From Vibrio aestivus (GTDB lineage: Bacteria; Pseudomonadota; Gammaproteobacteria; Enterobacterales; Vibrionaceae): a stretch of DNA of 64,000 nt. Of the stretch, positions 54,101 through 62,803 are shown piece after piece; position 1 is the first letter of the stretch, and the number at the start of each line of letters is the position of its first letter. The stretch is taken from contig JYJN01000172.1 of assembly GCA_003263845.1 (NCBI GenBank), positions 1 to 64,000 of the forward strand, given 5' to 3'. Below the pieces are notes generated by a model. It saw only the letters and a program-made list of their open reading frames with translations. It did no database searches and was not told where the DNA came from. A program made the position numbers and the translations under genes.

Positions 54101-57100
54101 TTGGACATCGGCAATAATCTCGCTGTGTGGGATAACGCAGCAATGTCCTAAGCTTAAACAGCCTAACCATTCATATAAGGCAATATCAAAGCTAACCGTT
54201 GTAACCCATAGCCAATCTGAACGCTCTGAAACTGGTAATCGTTCGTGCATACCTTTGATGAAGTTAAACGCTGCACCATGACTGATCATGACGCCTTTTG
54301 GTTTGCCAGTAGAGCCAGATGTATAGATTACATACGCAAGGTCTTTATGGTTCATCGTTGGCAGTTCAATGAGTTCTTCAACTACTGGAATTGAGTCGAT
54401 ACAAATCGTTTCATTACCAGCGGAGACTAATTCATCTTTCAGAGTTGAATGTGTGATTGTAAATTTACAAGATGCGTCATCCAATATGGTCGCGTTTCTT
54501 GCGATTGGATGCGAAGGGTCGAGAGGGACATAGGCTGCGCCAGCCTTCAATACTGCGATGAGTGAAATGAGCAGTTCATCAGAATGCGATAAATATAGCC
54601 CTACCAAATCGCCTTTGTTTACGCCAGATTGTACTAAGTACTTCGCCATATTTGTTGAGCGAGCGTCGACTTCGGCATAACTTAAGGTGATTTCTGTGCT
54701 ATCCGGTTGAATAAAATTAGTCGCAGTTCTGTTGTTAAAATGAACAGCAGCGTCACTAAATAATGAAACTAGATTTCCGTCAAATGCCCTGGCCGGAGTC
54801 TGTGAATTCCAGTCCTTGAGTTCTTCTAAACCAAGCGGGTCAATAAGCGTAAGCTGGGATGCAGGTACACTTGAATACGCCAGTAGCTGAGTGGCGAGTT
54901 GGACAAATGTAGAGTCCAAATCATTAATAGACTGTGCATCAAAAACACTTTGATCAAACTGCCATTTAAGTGTTGTCTTTGAACTTATCAATTGCAGGTC
55001 AAGGTTAGCGTTTATATCGCCAAAGCCGATCTGATACACCGGGTTGTATGCATCAGAAAAAAGCGCTAACTCTTTGCAATATTGCTCACTATCCCAGTGA
55101 GGTAACGAGCCCCAAGCATCGGATAACGCAGATGCAAGCTCAACTAGAGATTGTTCGCCAACGAACTCAAAGGCTAAAGGCTTGGTGTGGTTACTGAACT
55201 CAACAGCCATTACCAGTGACGTTTCGTAGCCTCGGTACGCTATTGTAGTAGCTTGAAGGGCAAGCAGTAACCACTGTAAGTCGATTGAGTGGCTAGCCGC
55301 TAGTATGGATAGGTCGTTACTACAACTTTCAGGAAGCTTAGACTCCAGCGTCCCTTTGATGTAGTTACTATTTTTGCGCTCATAAGTGAGTGGTAAGCTG
55401 TGCAGCATCGGAGCGTGTTGCAGTCTTTGGTACCACTGAGAAATGGTCGGTGATAGCTGATTTGATGCGACAGATTTCCCATCGATTTCGTCAGCGTTCG
55501 GGAGTGCTTTCTTGTCAATCTTACCGTTAGGCGTTGTTGGCAGCGCATCGAGTACGATAACTTCTGATGGCACCATGTAAGTAGGCAGATCTGATGCTAA
55601 TTTCCCTTTGACGATGTCGCAAGTTTGTAATGTGGGATGAGCACTCGGTATGTTGCTTACGACCACAGAGGCCCCTTGAGAGACAGGGTATAGGCCATCA
55701 AGCGCCAACTGCTGTATGTCATCATGCTGTGCAGCTAACCAACTTTGGCCACGGCTGATAGGCGCCGAGAGGCAGAGGTCACCTAACCAATAAGACAGCT
55801 CTTGTGGGTCAATTTTTTTGAGTTGCTCTGCGTTATGATCCCATATACTAACAACTAACGACAGATCCTTGGATTTCGGATAGACGACCTTATTAGTAAA
55901 TTGATTCTCTGTTGTTTTCACTAATTCGAAGTAGGGTAAACTGTCATCGATGTAGTTTGACTTTGTACCGATATATGCCGTAGCGTTTGTTTGTCGTAAT
56001 AACGCTTTGAGTCGAGTAGGCGATTCTAATCCATCTAAAAACAGTAGTTGGCCTTGAACGAAACTGATGGCCATTGCAGCGGTAGCGACATCGTCTGGTG
56101 TTCTGGCTAGAACTGCTATCAATGATGTGTTGACTTCATTTCGCAGAATATCATCTGCAAGTTGACGTGCTTTCCCAACCAAGTCTCGATAGGTTGTCGT
56201 CTGTTCGGCGTGTTCGAACGCTACTTGTTCAGGAGTGTTAGTGTGAATGTCTAGGACGTTAGCACACCAGTTGACTGCGAGAGAGCTTGTAATCGGGCGA
56301 CTGATTGTATTACAACGAGTTAACTCTTCGAGTGTCGCCTCTGGCATTTCGATCATGTTACTAACAATGTCTATATAGAGTTTTGAAAACTCTTTAATCG
56401 AAGATTGATCGAAAAGGTCACAACAATACTCAAATGCACCCGAAATAGTATCAGCAGACTCAAATAAGTTAAGGGTCAGATCATACTGGCTCGCTTGCTT
56501 GAGGGGCGGTAACGCGTTCATGGTTAGGTTGTCGATTTGAACAGTGCTTGTTGGCGAGTTCTGTAGAGCGAACATGACTTGGAACAAAGGGCTGGAAGAG
56601 AGGTCTCGTTCCGGTTGCAGTAGCTCTACAAGGCGCTCAAATGGCATTGCTTGATTTGCAAAACTGCTAACACAGTTATGCTTAACTTCAGACAAAAAAG
56701 CATTGAGTGTTTTGTCTGATGAAACTTGGCTTCGTAAAACAATATTGTTGATGAATAGACCAATGGTTTGGCGCCAGTCATTTCCTGTCTTACTTTCTCT
56801 GCCTGACACTGGAGTGCCGACAACGATATCGGTATGGCCACTATATGCCGATAGTGCGATATCAAATGCTGCCTTGAGCGTCATGTATAACGTAAGGCCT
56901 TGGTTCTTACTCCAATCCTTTACTCTACGTGATAGCGCGTCATCTAAGTTAATTTCAAGAGTGGCACCGGCATGACTCTGTTTTGCCGGTCGCGGGTAAT
57001 CGGTAGGTAGCCAGGGTTTAGTCGGTAGGTCGTTTAAATACTGGCCCCAATATTGTTCTTCTTGCTGTGAAGAAGAATGAGATTGCTGTTCAACGGCATA

Positions 57101-59725
57101 GTTAGAGAACGGCGAGACACGTTTAATTGAAGGATTAATGCCCTGTATAAGCTGAGCATAGTTGCTGCCTAGCTCTTGAATCATAATGCCAATGGACCAT
57201 CCATCGACAATGATGTGGTGGCAATTGATCAACAAAATGTGGTGAGAAGCGTTTAGCCTTAAAAGAGTTGGCGAAAATAAGCGACCTTCATTCAGGTCAA
57301 AGCGTTGATTTGCGAGTTTATCGAGAGTGTCATCAAGCTCCTCATGGGTCACATCAAGGACATCAAACGAAGTGTTTTCGACATCAAATACCTGGTTTAC
57401 AGTCCCATTTTCGTCTAAGAATCTAGCTTTAAGAGCGGGATGAGTTTGTATAATAATTTCTATGGATTTTTGTAATGCAGAAGTATCAAGATCCCCTTTA
57501 ATTTCGAGCGCGGTTGGTAGGTTCAAGGCTGCGCCCAAATCTTCGAGTTGCTCTAAAAACCATAATCGCTTTTGAGCAAAAGAGAGTGGTATTTGGTTGT
57601 TTTGATCGATAACCAAATTTGATTCGCTGGGTTGGGCAGTGTCGGATGCGAGTCGTGACTCTACGAGCGCAACAAAATCCTTAAAGACAGAGTGTTCTAG
57701 TAGTTCGTGAAGTTCAACATTAACGTTAAGCTCAGTTTTCACTAGCTGCTGAACATCGAGTCCAAATATTGAGTCTCCACCTAAAGCGTAGTAATCATCG
57801 TCCAAAGATAGGGAGTCGATATCTAGCGTGTAGCCCCAAATGTTAGCTACGATTTCAGATACTGATGAGTAATCTTCGCCTTCAACAGCCACGCTAGGTA
57901 ATATAATCGCTGACTTTTGTTCTTCATTTTGTTGGTGTGTGGGTGCAATTATTTCGGCCTGTTCAGGTACTGACACCCAGCAACGTTGTGGCTCAAAGGC
58001 GTAACCTGGCATCGATATTAAACGTCCGGCCGTTGCATTAATGTAATCAGCGAAATCGTTACTGCCAGATTCAAAGAGATCAATTAATTCGTTCAGTTCG
58101 GCCGAACCGCTTTTTTGATCAATGAACTGTTTATCTCGATCAGTATATTCACATTCAAGCGCTGCAACCAGTGAGTTTGTGCAAGAGAATCGCACTGCAA
58201 GACGGTAATCATGATGAGCTCGACCAGCCATACTGGTGAAGCTTAAATCTGCGGGAGCTACTTCAGGGTTTGCTTTCAACCAGTTCGCGACTTTATTTTT
58301 CAGAAGTGAAAGTGACAACTCTGTTTTAGCGGATAAGAAAAATGGATATTGTGAAGTAATACCTTCTTCTTCGTGTGCTGACAAAGAGGCTGGTGGTGCT
58401 TGTAGAACGATATGGCAGTTCGTACCACTAAGACCAAAAGCACTCACGCCCGCGTAACGCTCGTCTCCTGTCCAAGATTGGGTTTGGGTCGCGACAGATA
58501 CGGCACCGTTGAACTGAATTGAAGGATTTGGCTTGTTAAAGAACAGCGAAGGTACGATTTGCTCGTTCTTCAAGCACATGAGAACTTTAGTTAAACCGGC
58601 TAAGCCAGCTGCTGAGTCTAAGTGCCCTAAATTGGTTTTAGCGGAACCTATCTGACAGAAGTCCGTATCCGGTGTAAATTGCTTAAATGCACCATTGATA
58701 GCGGAGACTTCAATAGGGTCACCTAGCTTTGTTCCTGTGCCATGCGCTTCAATGTAACTCAGGTCGCGAGGGTTGATACCTGCGTCTCGCCATGCTTTTA
58801 CTAGTACTTTTTGTTGTGCATCCCCGTTTGGCGCAGAAATGCCCGCTGAGCGGCCATCTTGGTTGATGGCGCTGCCTTTAATCACACCCCAGACATTGTC
58901 GTTGTCTTCCATTGCCTTAGAAAGAGGTTTTAGCATGATCGCAATGACACCTTCACCCAAGCCAGTACCCGTACTTTGTGCGTCGAAAGCCCGTGTATAC
59001 CCATCTTCTGATTCAATACCGATTTTGTCACCAGTCTCGATCGGCATCAGCATAAGGTTTACAGCGCCCACGATTGCCGTTTCACAGTCACCATTTCTCA
59101 GTCCCTGACAAGCAAGGTGTAGCGCTGTTAAAGACGATGAACAGGCGGTATCAACAACCATTGACGGACCTTGAAGATTTAGCATATAGGCCAGTCGACT
59201 CGCTGTTAGCGAAGCAAGGTTTCCCAGCGTTGATGAGGCTTTTTCATGAGGTGCGACATCATCAATGTATTGCCTGTACATCGCATCATGAGCGTAGCCA
59301 AGATAAATACCTGTTTCGGAGTTTTGAATTTTTCCTGAGTAACCTCCATCTTCAATAGCATGGTAGGCCGTTTGAAGAAAAAGCCTTTGATGAGGGTCCA
59401 TCAACGCCGCTTCTTTAGGTGACATACCGAAGAAAGCAGGATCAAATTTGTCAACTTCGCCTAAGTAGCCGCCAGTTCGATACGAAGGCTTTTGGTCGGA
59501 AAACTTATAGTTAAAGTAGGCATCGGTATCGGCCTTTCGTGTAGGCGGAAAGCCAGATACGCCGTGATCTCCTGATGCTAACAGAGACCAGTAATCATAT
59601 TTATGTTCGCAATTGGGTAGAACGACTTCGAAGCCGATAACGGCGATATCTTTGTTACTTACTTCTTCAATCTGGTTCGGAACTTCTTCTGAAAAACCCA
59701 ATTGGTCGATGATATTTAAATCCAT
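42142..59725 (-). CDS. Giant hybrid PKS-NRPS (about 5860 residues), five one-base frameshifts
   Basis: Domain order: KS-ACP, C, truncated A, C-lobe remnant, A-PCP, C-A(methyltransferase)-PCP, C-A-PCP, C-A-PCP; no reductase or thioesterase ends it. It extends a chain with one polyketide unit and several amino acids. Frames break near 53980-53983 (G-run), 52972, 52203, 48432 and 42951; in every case one base rejoins conserved motifs, for example LCGGEALPKDT, then PFDLVNGPLYR, then GLFFIDQF, then LPIGAKGELFIGG. The total length becomes a multiple of three. The C-terminus is acidic (DQEVFTEEEFF) and probably docks to the TubC-type domain of the next protein. Individual modules are described separately. 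Confidence 0.88.
42220..45300 (-). other. C-A-PCP module with Asn-like code
   Basis: The condensation motif is HHIAVDGWS and the domain closely resembles that of the previous module. Specificity positions read D-L-T-K-M-G-E-V-G, one residue from the Asn code D-L-T-K-L-G-E-V-G (recalled). A3 is IYTSGTTGQPKG, A10 KTSNGKLDKAALP, PCP LGGHSLLAV. The A domain is split by the frameshift near 42951. Confidence 0.7.
45360..48460 (-). other. C-A-PCP module with beta-Ala-like code
   Basis: The condensation motif is HHIAFDGWS. Instead of the usual Asp235, the A domain has NFVDHAWELF, so positions read V-D-W-V-T-S-I-A-D. The published beta-alanine code is V-D-W-V-I-S-L-A-D (recalled). Loss of Asp235 fits a substrate whose amino group is not on the alpha carbon. 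A10 (LTPNGKIDRNALP) and PCP (LGGNSILAV) are intact. Confidence 0.7.
48550..52510 (-). other. C-A-PCP module with methyltransferase inserted between A2 and A3; Cys-like code
   Basis: The condensation motif is HHIITDLWS. The A domain begins normally (A2 LVKAGATYVPIEI at the usual place: GIVKAGATYVPIE), then holds about 245 residues of a SAM-methyltransferase (about 50690-49960) with motif VLELGCGSGLIA and YYAIDPSEV, and resumes at A3 IIFTSGTTGTPKG. The code reads D-L-Y-D-F-S-L-I-W, near the Cys code D-L-Y-N-L-S-L-I-W, with SGDW as in cysteine domains. A10 lysine is present; the PCP motif is IGGNSISAV. Confidence 0.7.
52580..54780 (-). other. A domain with Gly-like code, insertion after A8, and PCP
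   Basis: A3 is VIYTSGSTGKPKG and A8 GRIDDQVKLRGHRIELGE. My aligned specificity positions read D-I-Y-Q-L-G-C-V-W, close to the Gly code D-I-L-Q-L-G-L-I-W. After A8, about 190 unusual residues (including SNVSYIVTGGL, weakly like a ketoreductase start) precede a second C-terminal-subdomain-like stretch, and the A10 NGK lysine is missing (TDTADIEHHRND instead). The PCP serine is in IGGHSLLAA at 52669-52671. Confidence 0.6.
54810..57620 (-). other. Rearranged module: C domain, truncated A domain, C-terminal lobe of a second C domain
   Basis: A complete condensation domain (HHIIVDGWS at residue 836) is followed by only about 240 residues of adenylation-like sequence: the N-terminal beginning (YRDLVGKARQLADD), no TSG-type A3, no A5, A7 or A8, then A10 (LPTTPNGKIDKKALP). 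No PCP follows. The next 210 residues look like the second half of a condensation domain, starting at QWYQRLQHAPM, without HHxxxDG. It reads as two modules joined by an internal deletion. Confidence 0.65.
57650..59650 (-). other. KS-linker-ACP module, no AT
   Basis: Ketosynthase with intact Cys195 (DTACSSS), His328 (EAHGTGT) and His368 (NLGHLDS). It is followed by about 150 residues ending in SMPGYAFEPQRCW, the post-KS linker known from trans-AT synthases, and an ACP with Ser652 in GGDSIFGL. There is no acyltransferase, ketoreductase or dehydratase, so malonyl loading must be done in trans and the beta-keto group would stay. Confidence 0.8.
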
Positions 59726-59782
59726 TTCTTTAACCTTCAGTTACAACCTATCCGTGGTGACGATGTTTTTTATACGGTCATT

Positions 59783-60631
59783 TTATGCGTAGTGGCGTTT
59801 GTAGTGTTTCCATAGTAGGAAGTAAGCGCCCAGCATTAGGGTAAATGCCACAGCAGCAACGAGGTACATCGTTTGATCGCCCCAAGTGATCAGCTGATCT
59901 TTTAACCCGAATCTACGCCAGCCAATTACACATACAAGACTGGCTGCCTGAATCAGTATCGAAGCCCACAGTGAGCGGAACCAGATATAAACCATGATGT
60001 AAAAAACAGAGGAAACGAAGGAGTAGATTCCGACAACCAATTCGAACTGCATCACTGCATAAACGAGAGCCTGCACGATAATTGCGACCGTGATGTTACT
60101 GTAGTCTTTGATGTCGTTGTAAACTGCGCCGCGAAATACGATTTCTTCCACGAATGGAACGATAACAGCAAGAGCAAAAAGCAAAACTAGAGGTGCCGCT
60201 TCTTTGTCCATTATCCATGCCATGTAGTTATCTAGCTCAGGAAGAGAAGCCTTTACACTAGAAAGGTTTACTACTGTCACTGTGAATATAGACATGCAAA
60301 TCGCGACAAATATAGTGAGCAAAGTTGTGGTCATATCCAGCTTTCGGAACTGACAAGCTTTGTAAAGACTCTTACCGCGTACTCTAAAAAAGATATCGGA
60401 CAAAATGACACATAGCGTGAAATAGAGTAACGCAGTTAAGAGAGGTAAGTTGTAAAAAGCTTCTTGTAACGGTTTTACGTCGAGCAATACCGTAAAAAGA
60501 AGATAGATCAGCGCGTAACCTAATCCTACGTAGACAGCTAGGTATCCTAAGGTTAAGGCGACGACTTTCCCCCAAGAGGTTTTTTGTCCATCGTCTATTT
60601 GACTAGCGTTTAACGTTGTATCCATACTCAT
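59783..60631 (-). CDS. CPBP-family membrane protein, catalytic histidines replaced
   Basis: 282 residues, about eight hydrophobic segments. CPBP (CAAX protease/bacteriocin-processing, Abi) family by EEIVFRGAVYND. The other two motifs, normally FxxxH and HxxxN, read YAVMQ and QAASL, so the zinc-site histidines are gone and proteolysis is doubtful. In gene clusters for antibiotics and bacteriocins, such proteins often act in self-immunity. It follows its paralogue by 15 bases and precedes the PKS-NRPS gene by 57. Confidence 0.75.
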   Translation of the reverse strand: MSMDTTLNASQIDDGQKTSWGKVVALTLGYLAVYVGLGYALIYLLFTVLLDVKPLQEAFYNLPLLTALLYFTLCVILSDIFFRVRGKSLYKACQFRKLDMTTTLLTIFVAICMSIFTVTVVNLSSVKASLPELDNYMAWIMDKEAAPLVLLFALAVIVPFVEEIVFRGAVYNDIKDYSNITVAIIVQALVYAVMQFELVVGIYSFVSSVFYIMVYIWFRSLWASILIQAASLVCVIGWRRFGLKDQLITWGDQTMYLVAAVAFTLMLGAYFLLWKHYKRHYA

Positions 60632-60646
60632 AATTAAGTTCCTTTA

Positions 60647-61522
60647 TTATTGTGCGTATTTCTTGAAATCACTGTGCTCTTGCACATTCGATTGCTGTGA
60701 TAAGGTGTAGATCTTGAAAAGAGAGAAGACGATCACCGCAAAAGTCACAACAACGAGCACGTTGTGATAGGTGTGGTTGTACTCTTCTATCGTGGCGTTG
60801 TGGCGCAGAACATAAATGCCGCCAGTGGACAATACTTGCATGATCACTGCGGCGTACATTGAACGCGTCCAAACGTATAGAGTGGTAAACAAACACGTAC
60901 CAATAGCGGCGTAAACCATAAGTGGAATGTCGCGCATCAGTTCGAAATAGTAGGTATAGATAACGCAGAGTAGGACGTAACAAACACCGAGATTCAGGCC
61001 TCTACGCATTTCATTAAACAAGAGCCCACGAAAGAATATCTCTTTGTAAAACGACCCAATAATCAGAAATAATACGAAAGACCATGTGCTTGGCGTGTCG
61101 ACAAGGAAAGCCATTACAGACTCGTAGCCACCAAAGTTATTTTTTAGATAAGGTAGGGCAAACAGAGTATGGGTAAAAATAGCGGCAGCAATACTCAGCG
61201 CAATGACATAGAGTGCAGTTGTTCTATCAAAGCAGACGAAGTTGCAGCGCTTAAAAAGGTTCTCTTTTTTAACAAGTTTAATGAAAAAATAGAAAACGGA
61301 CACTTGAATAATGTCGTTAATAACAATCATTACGATGCCATTATGGTTGAACCACTCTCCATAACTTTCATGTTTTCCCATCACTTGATACCACAGCATG
61401 ATGAGCGGTACTAAGATGCCAAAATAGATGGCGGAATGACCTATTGTCCAACCAACTGAACGGCCGATGTTCTTAAATGTAGACGGTGCGTTTTTAGGCG
61501 CATCTTCGATGTAACTACTCAT
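60647..61522 (-). CDS. Second CPBP-family membrane protein, degenerate motifs
   Basis: 291 residues, about eight hydrophobic segments, paralogous to the gene downstream. The first motif is YKEIFFRGLLFNEM, with Lys for the first Glu. The FxxxH and HxxxN sites read YTYYF and QVLST. A peptidase role is therefore unlikely; immunity or chaperone-like function in the cluster is an inference. It lies 21 bases after the MFS gene, within the same operon. Confidence 0.72.
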   Translation of the reverse strand: MSSYIEDAPKNAPSTFKNIGRSVGWTIGHSAIYFGILVPLIMLWYQVMGKHESYGEWFNHNGIVMIVINDIIQVSVFYFFIKLVKKENLFKRCNFVCFDRTTALYVIALSIAAAIFTHTLFALPYLKNNFGGYESVMAFLVDTPSTWSFVLFLIIGSFYKEIFFRGLLFNEMRRGLNLGVCYVLLCVIYTYYFELMRDIPLMVYAAIGTCLFTTLYVWTRSMYAAVIMQVLSTGGIYVLRHNATIEEYNHTYHNVLVVVTFAVIVFSLFKIYTLSQQSNVQEHSDFKKYAQ

Positions 61523-61543
61523 ATTGTTCCCTTAAATTCACTA

Positions 61544-62803
61544 TTAGTGTTCCGTTGATATTTCGAGTGCTTTGTCTTGTTTGCCATTTTCATTAACGAA
61601 GGCATGGAACCCTTTACTGTAATTGCCAATGACTCCTAATAGCGCCATGACAGCCGCTAAAGTCAGGATGATCAGTTCCCAGTTATTAACTGTAAGAACG
61701 CTGCCTATAAACCAAATACCTGCAGGCACGGCGAGATTAAGTAACGCAAAGAAGAAGCCAAATAATCGACCTAACATTTCTTGAGGTACTGTTCGCTGAA
61801 ACTTCGAAAGCACAGGAATGTTTTGTATAGTATTTAGGCTGGCCAAAATGAGGAAAAACACCGCAAAGACACTTGTGATTGTGCTGGCCCCAGCATGCTC
61901 TGAGAAAGGGTAAACAAATAACGAGACCAATATTGCTTGCGGGATTAGAAGTAGGCAGAAGTAACGAACAGCCTCCTTTTGAATCTTTTGTTTACTCGCG
62001 ATAACGGCCCCTAAGATGGTGCCTACGGCCATTGAGGCTTCAACCAATGAAAGTTGAAAAGGGCTGACTTCCCATACTTGATAAATAATGAAAGGGGTAA
62101 CGACTAGCACAATCGGCAGGTATAGCCCGTTAAGGACAATTTCGAAGAAAAGAAAAAATCGAATTGTAGGTGTCGACCTTATATAGTTCAGTGCTTCTGC
62201 TTGAGCTTCTAAATAACCGAGCTTGGGGGAAGTTACATCAGTACTATTGTGTGTAAAACGTAGGTGCAACTGGACTAGTACCGATACAAAGTAGATAGAG
62301 CAAGATACAAAGAAAATGATCTTGAGCGGCGCATAGGCATAGAGTAAAGCACCGGATATTGGTGCCACGATGCGGGTAACTGCGGATATAGATTGAACTA
62401 CACCATTTGCCGAGGGTAAATCGTCTTTACTGAAGAGTTCTGGCAACGCACTGTTAAATGCTAGGGTTAATAACGATTGCACACTCGCAATGGCAACGAT
62501 GTAAATCAGCAATGCATTGAGGTTCTGCGCAAAGTTGACAGTCAATGCGAAGGTCAGTGCGATCAGTCCGGCTAAGAAATCACACGTGCAAATAACACGC
62601 TTTTTGTTCCATCGATCTACCCACACACCACTTAATAAGCTGATAATGACTGAAGGAACAAAGGACATACCTACTGCTAAAGAGAACAGGAAGGCCGATT
62701 GAGTCGCATCCAACAGATATAAGCTTATTGCGAATGAGAGGCACCCAGTGGCAAGCTGGGAACTCAATAAGCCTCCTGCAACGATCAGTTTGTTACTCAA
62801 CAC
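61544..62803 (-). CDS. MFS transporter (EntS-like exporter)
   Basis: 419 residues and about 12 hydrophobic helices. The loop motif SGVWVDRWNKKRVI after the second helix pair is the MFS signature; the overall type resembles EntS and MdrP-like drug or siderophore exporters, so it probably exports the cluster product. The frame is open from 62842, but GTG 62803 is preferred: AGAGG lies six bases upstream, and it overlaps the NRPS stop by eleven bases for coupled translation. Confidence 0.85.
   Translation of the reverse strand: MLSNKLIVAGGLLSSQLATGCLSFAISLYLLDATQSAFLFSLAVGMSFVPSVIISLLSGVWVDRWNKKRVICTCDFLAGLIALTFALTVNFAQNLNALLIYIVAIASVQSLLTLAFNSALPELFSKDDLPSANGVVQSISAVTRIVAPISGALLYAYAPLKIIFFVSCSIYFVSVLVQLHLRFTHNSTDVTSPKLGYLEAQAEALNYIRSTPTIRFFLFFEIVLNGLYLPIVLVVTPFIIYQVWEVSPFQLSLVEASMAVGTILGAVIASKQKIQKEAVRYFCLLLIPQAILVSLFVYPFSEHAGASTITSVFAVFFLILASLNTIQNIPVLSKFQRTVPQEMLGRLFGFFFALLNLAVPAGIWFIGSVLTVNNWELIILTLAAVMALLGVIGNYSKGFHAFVNENGKQDKALEISTEH

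Noticed and set aside
1..59725. Programmed ribosomal frameshifting as explanation for the many breaks
   Set aside because: The sites share no slippery heptamer or downstream stem and occur in genes of unrelated families.
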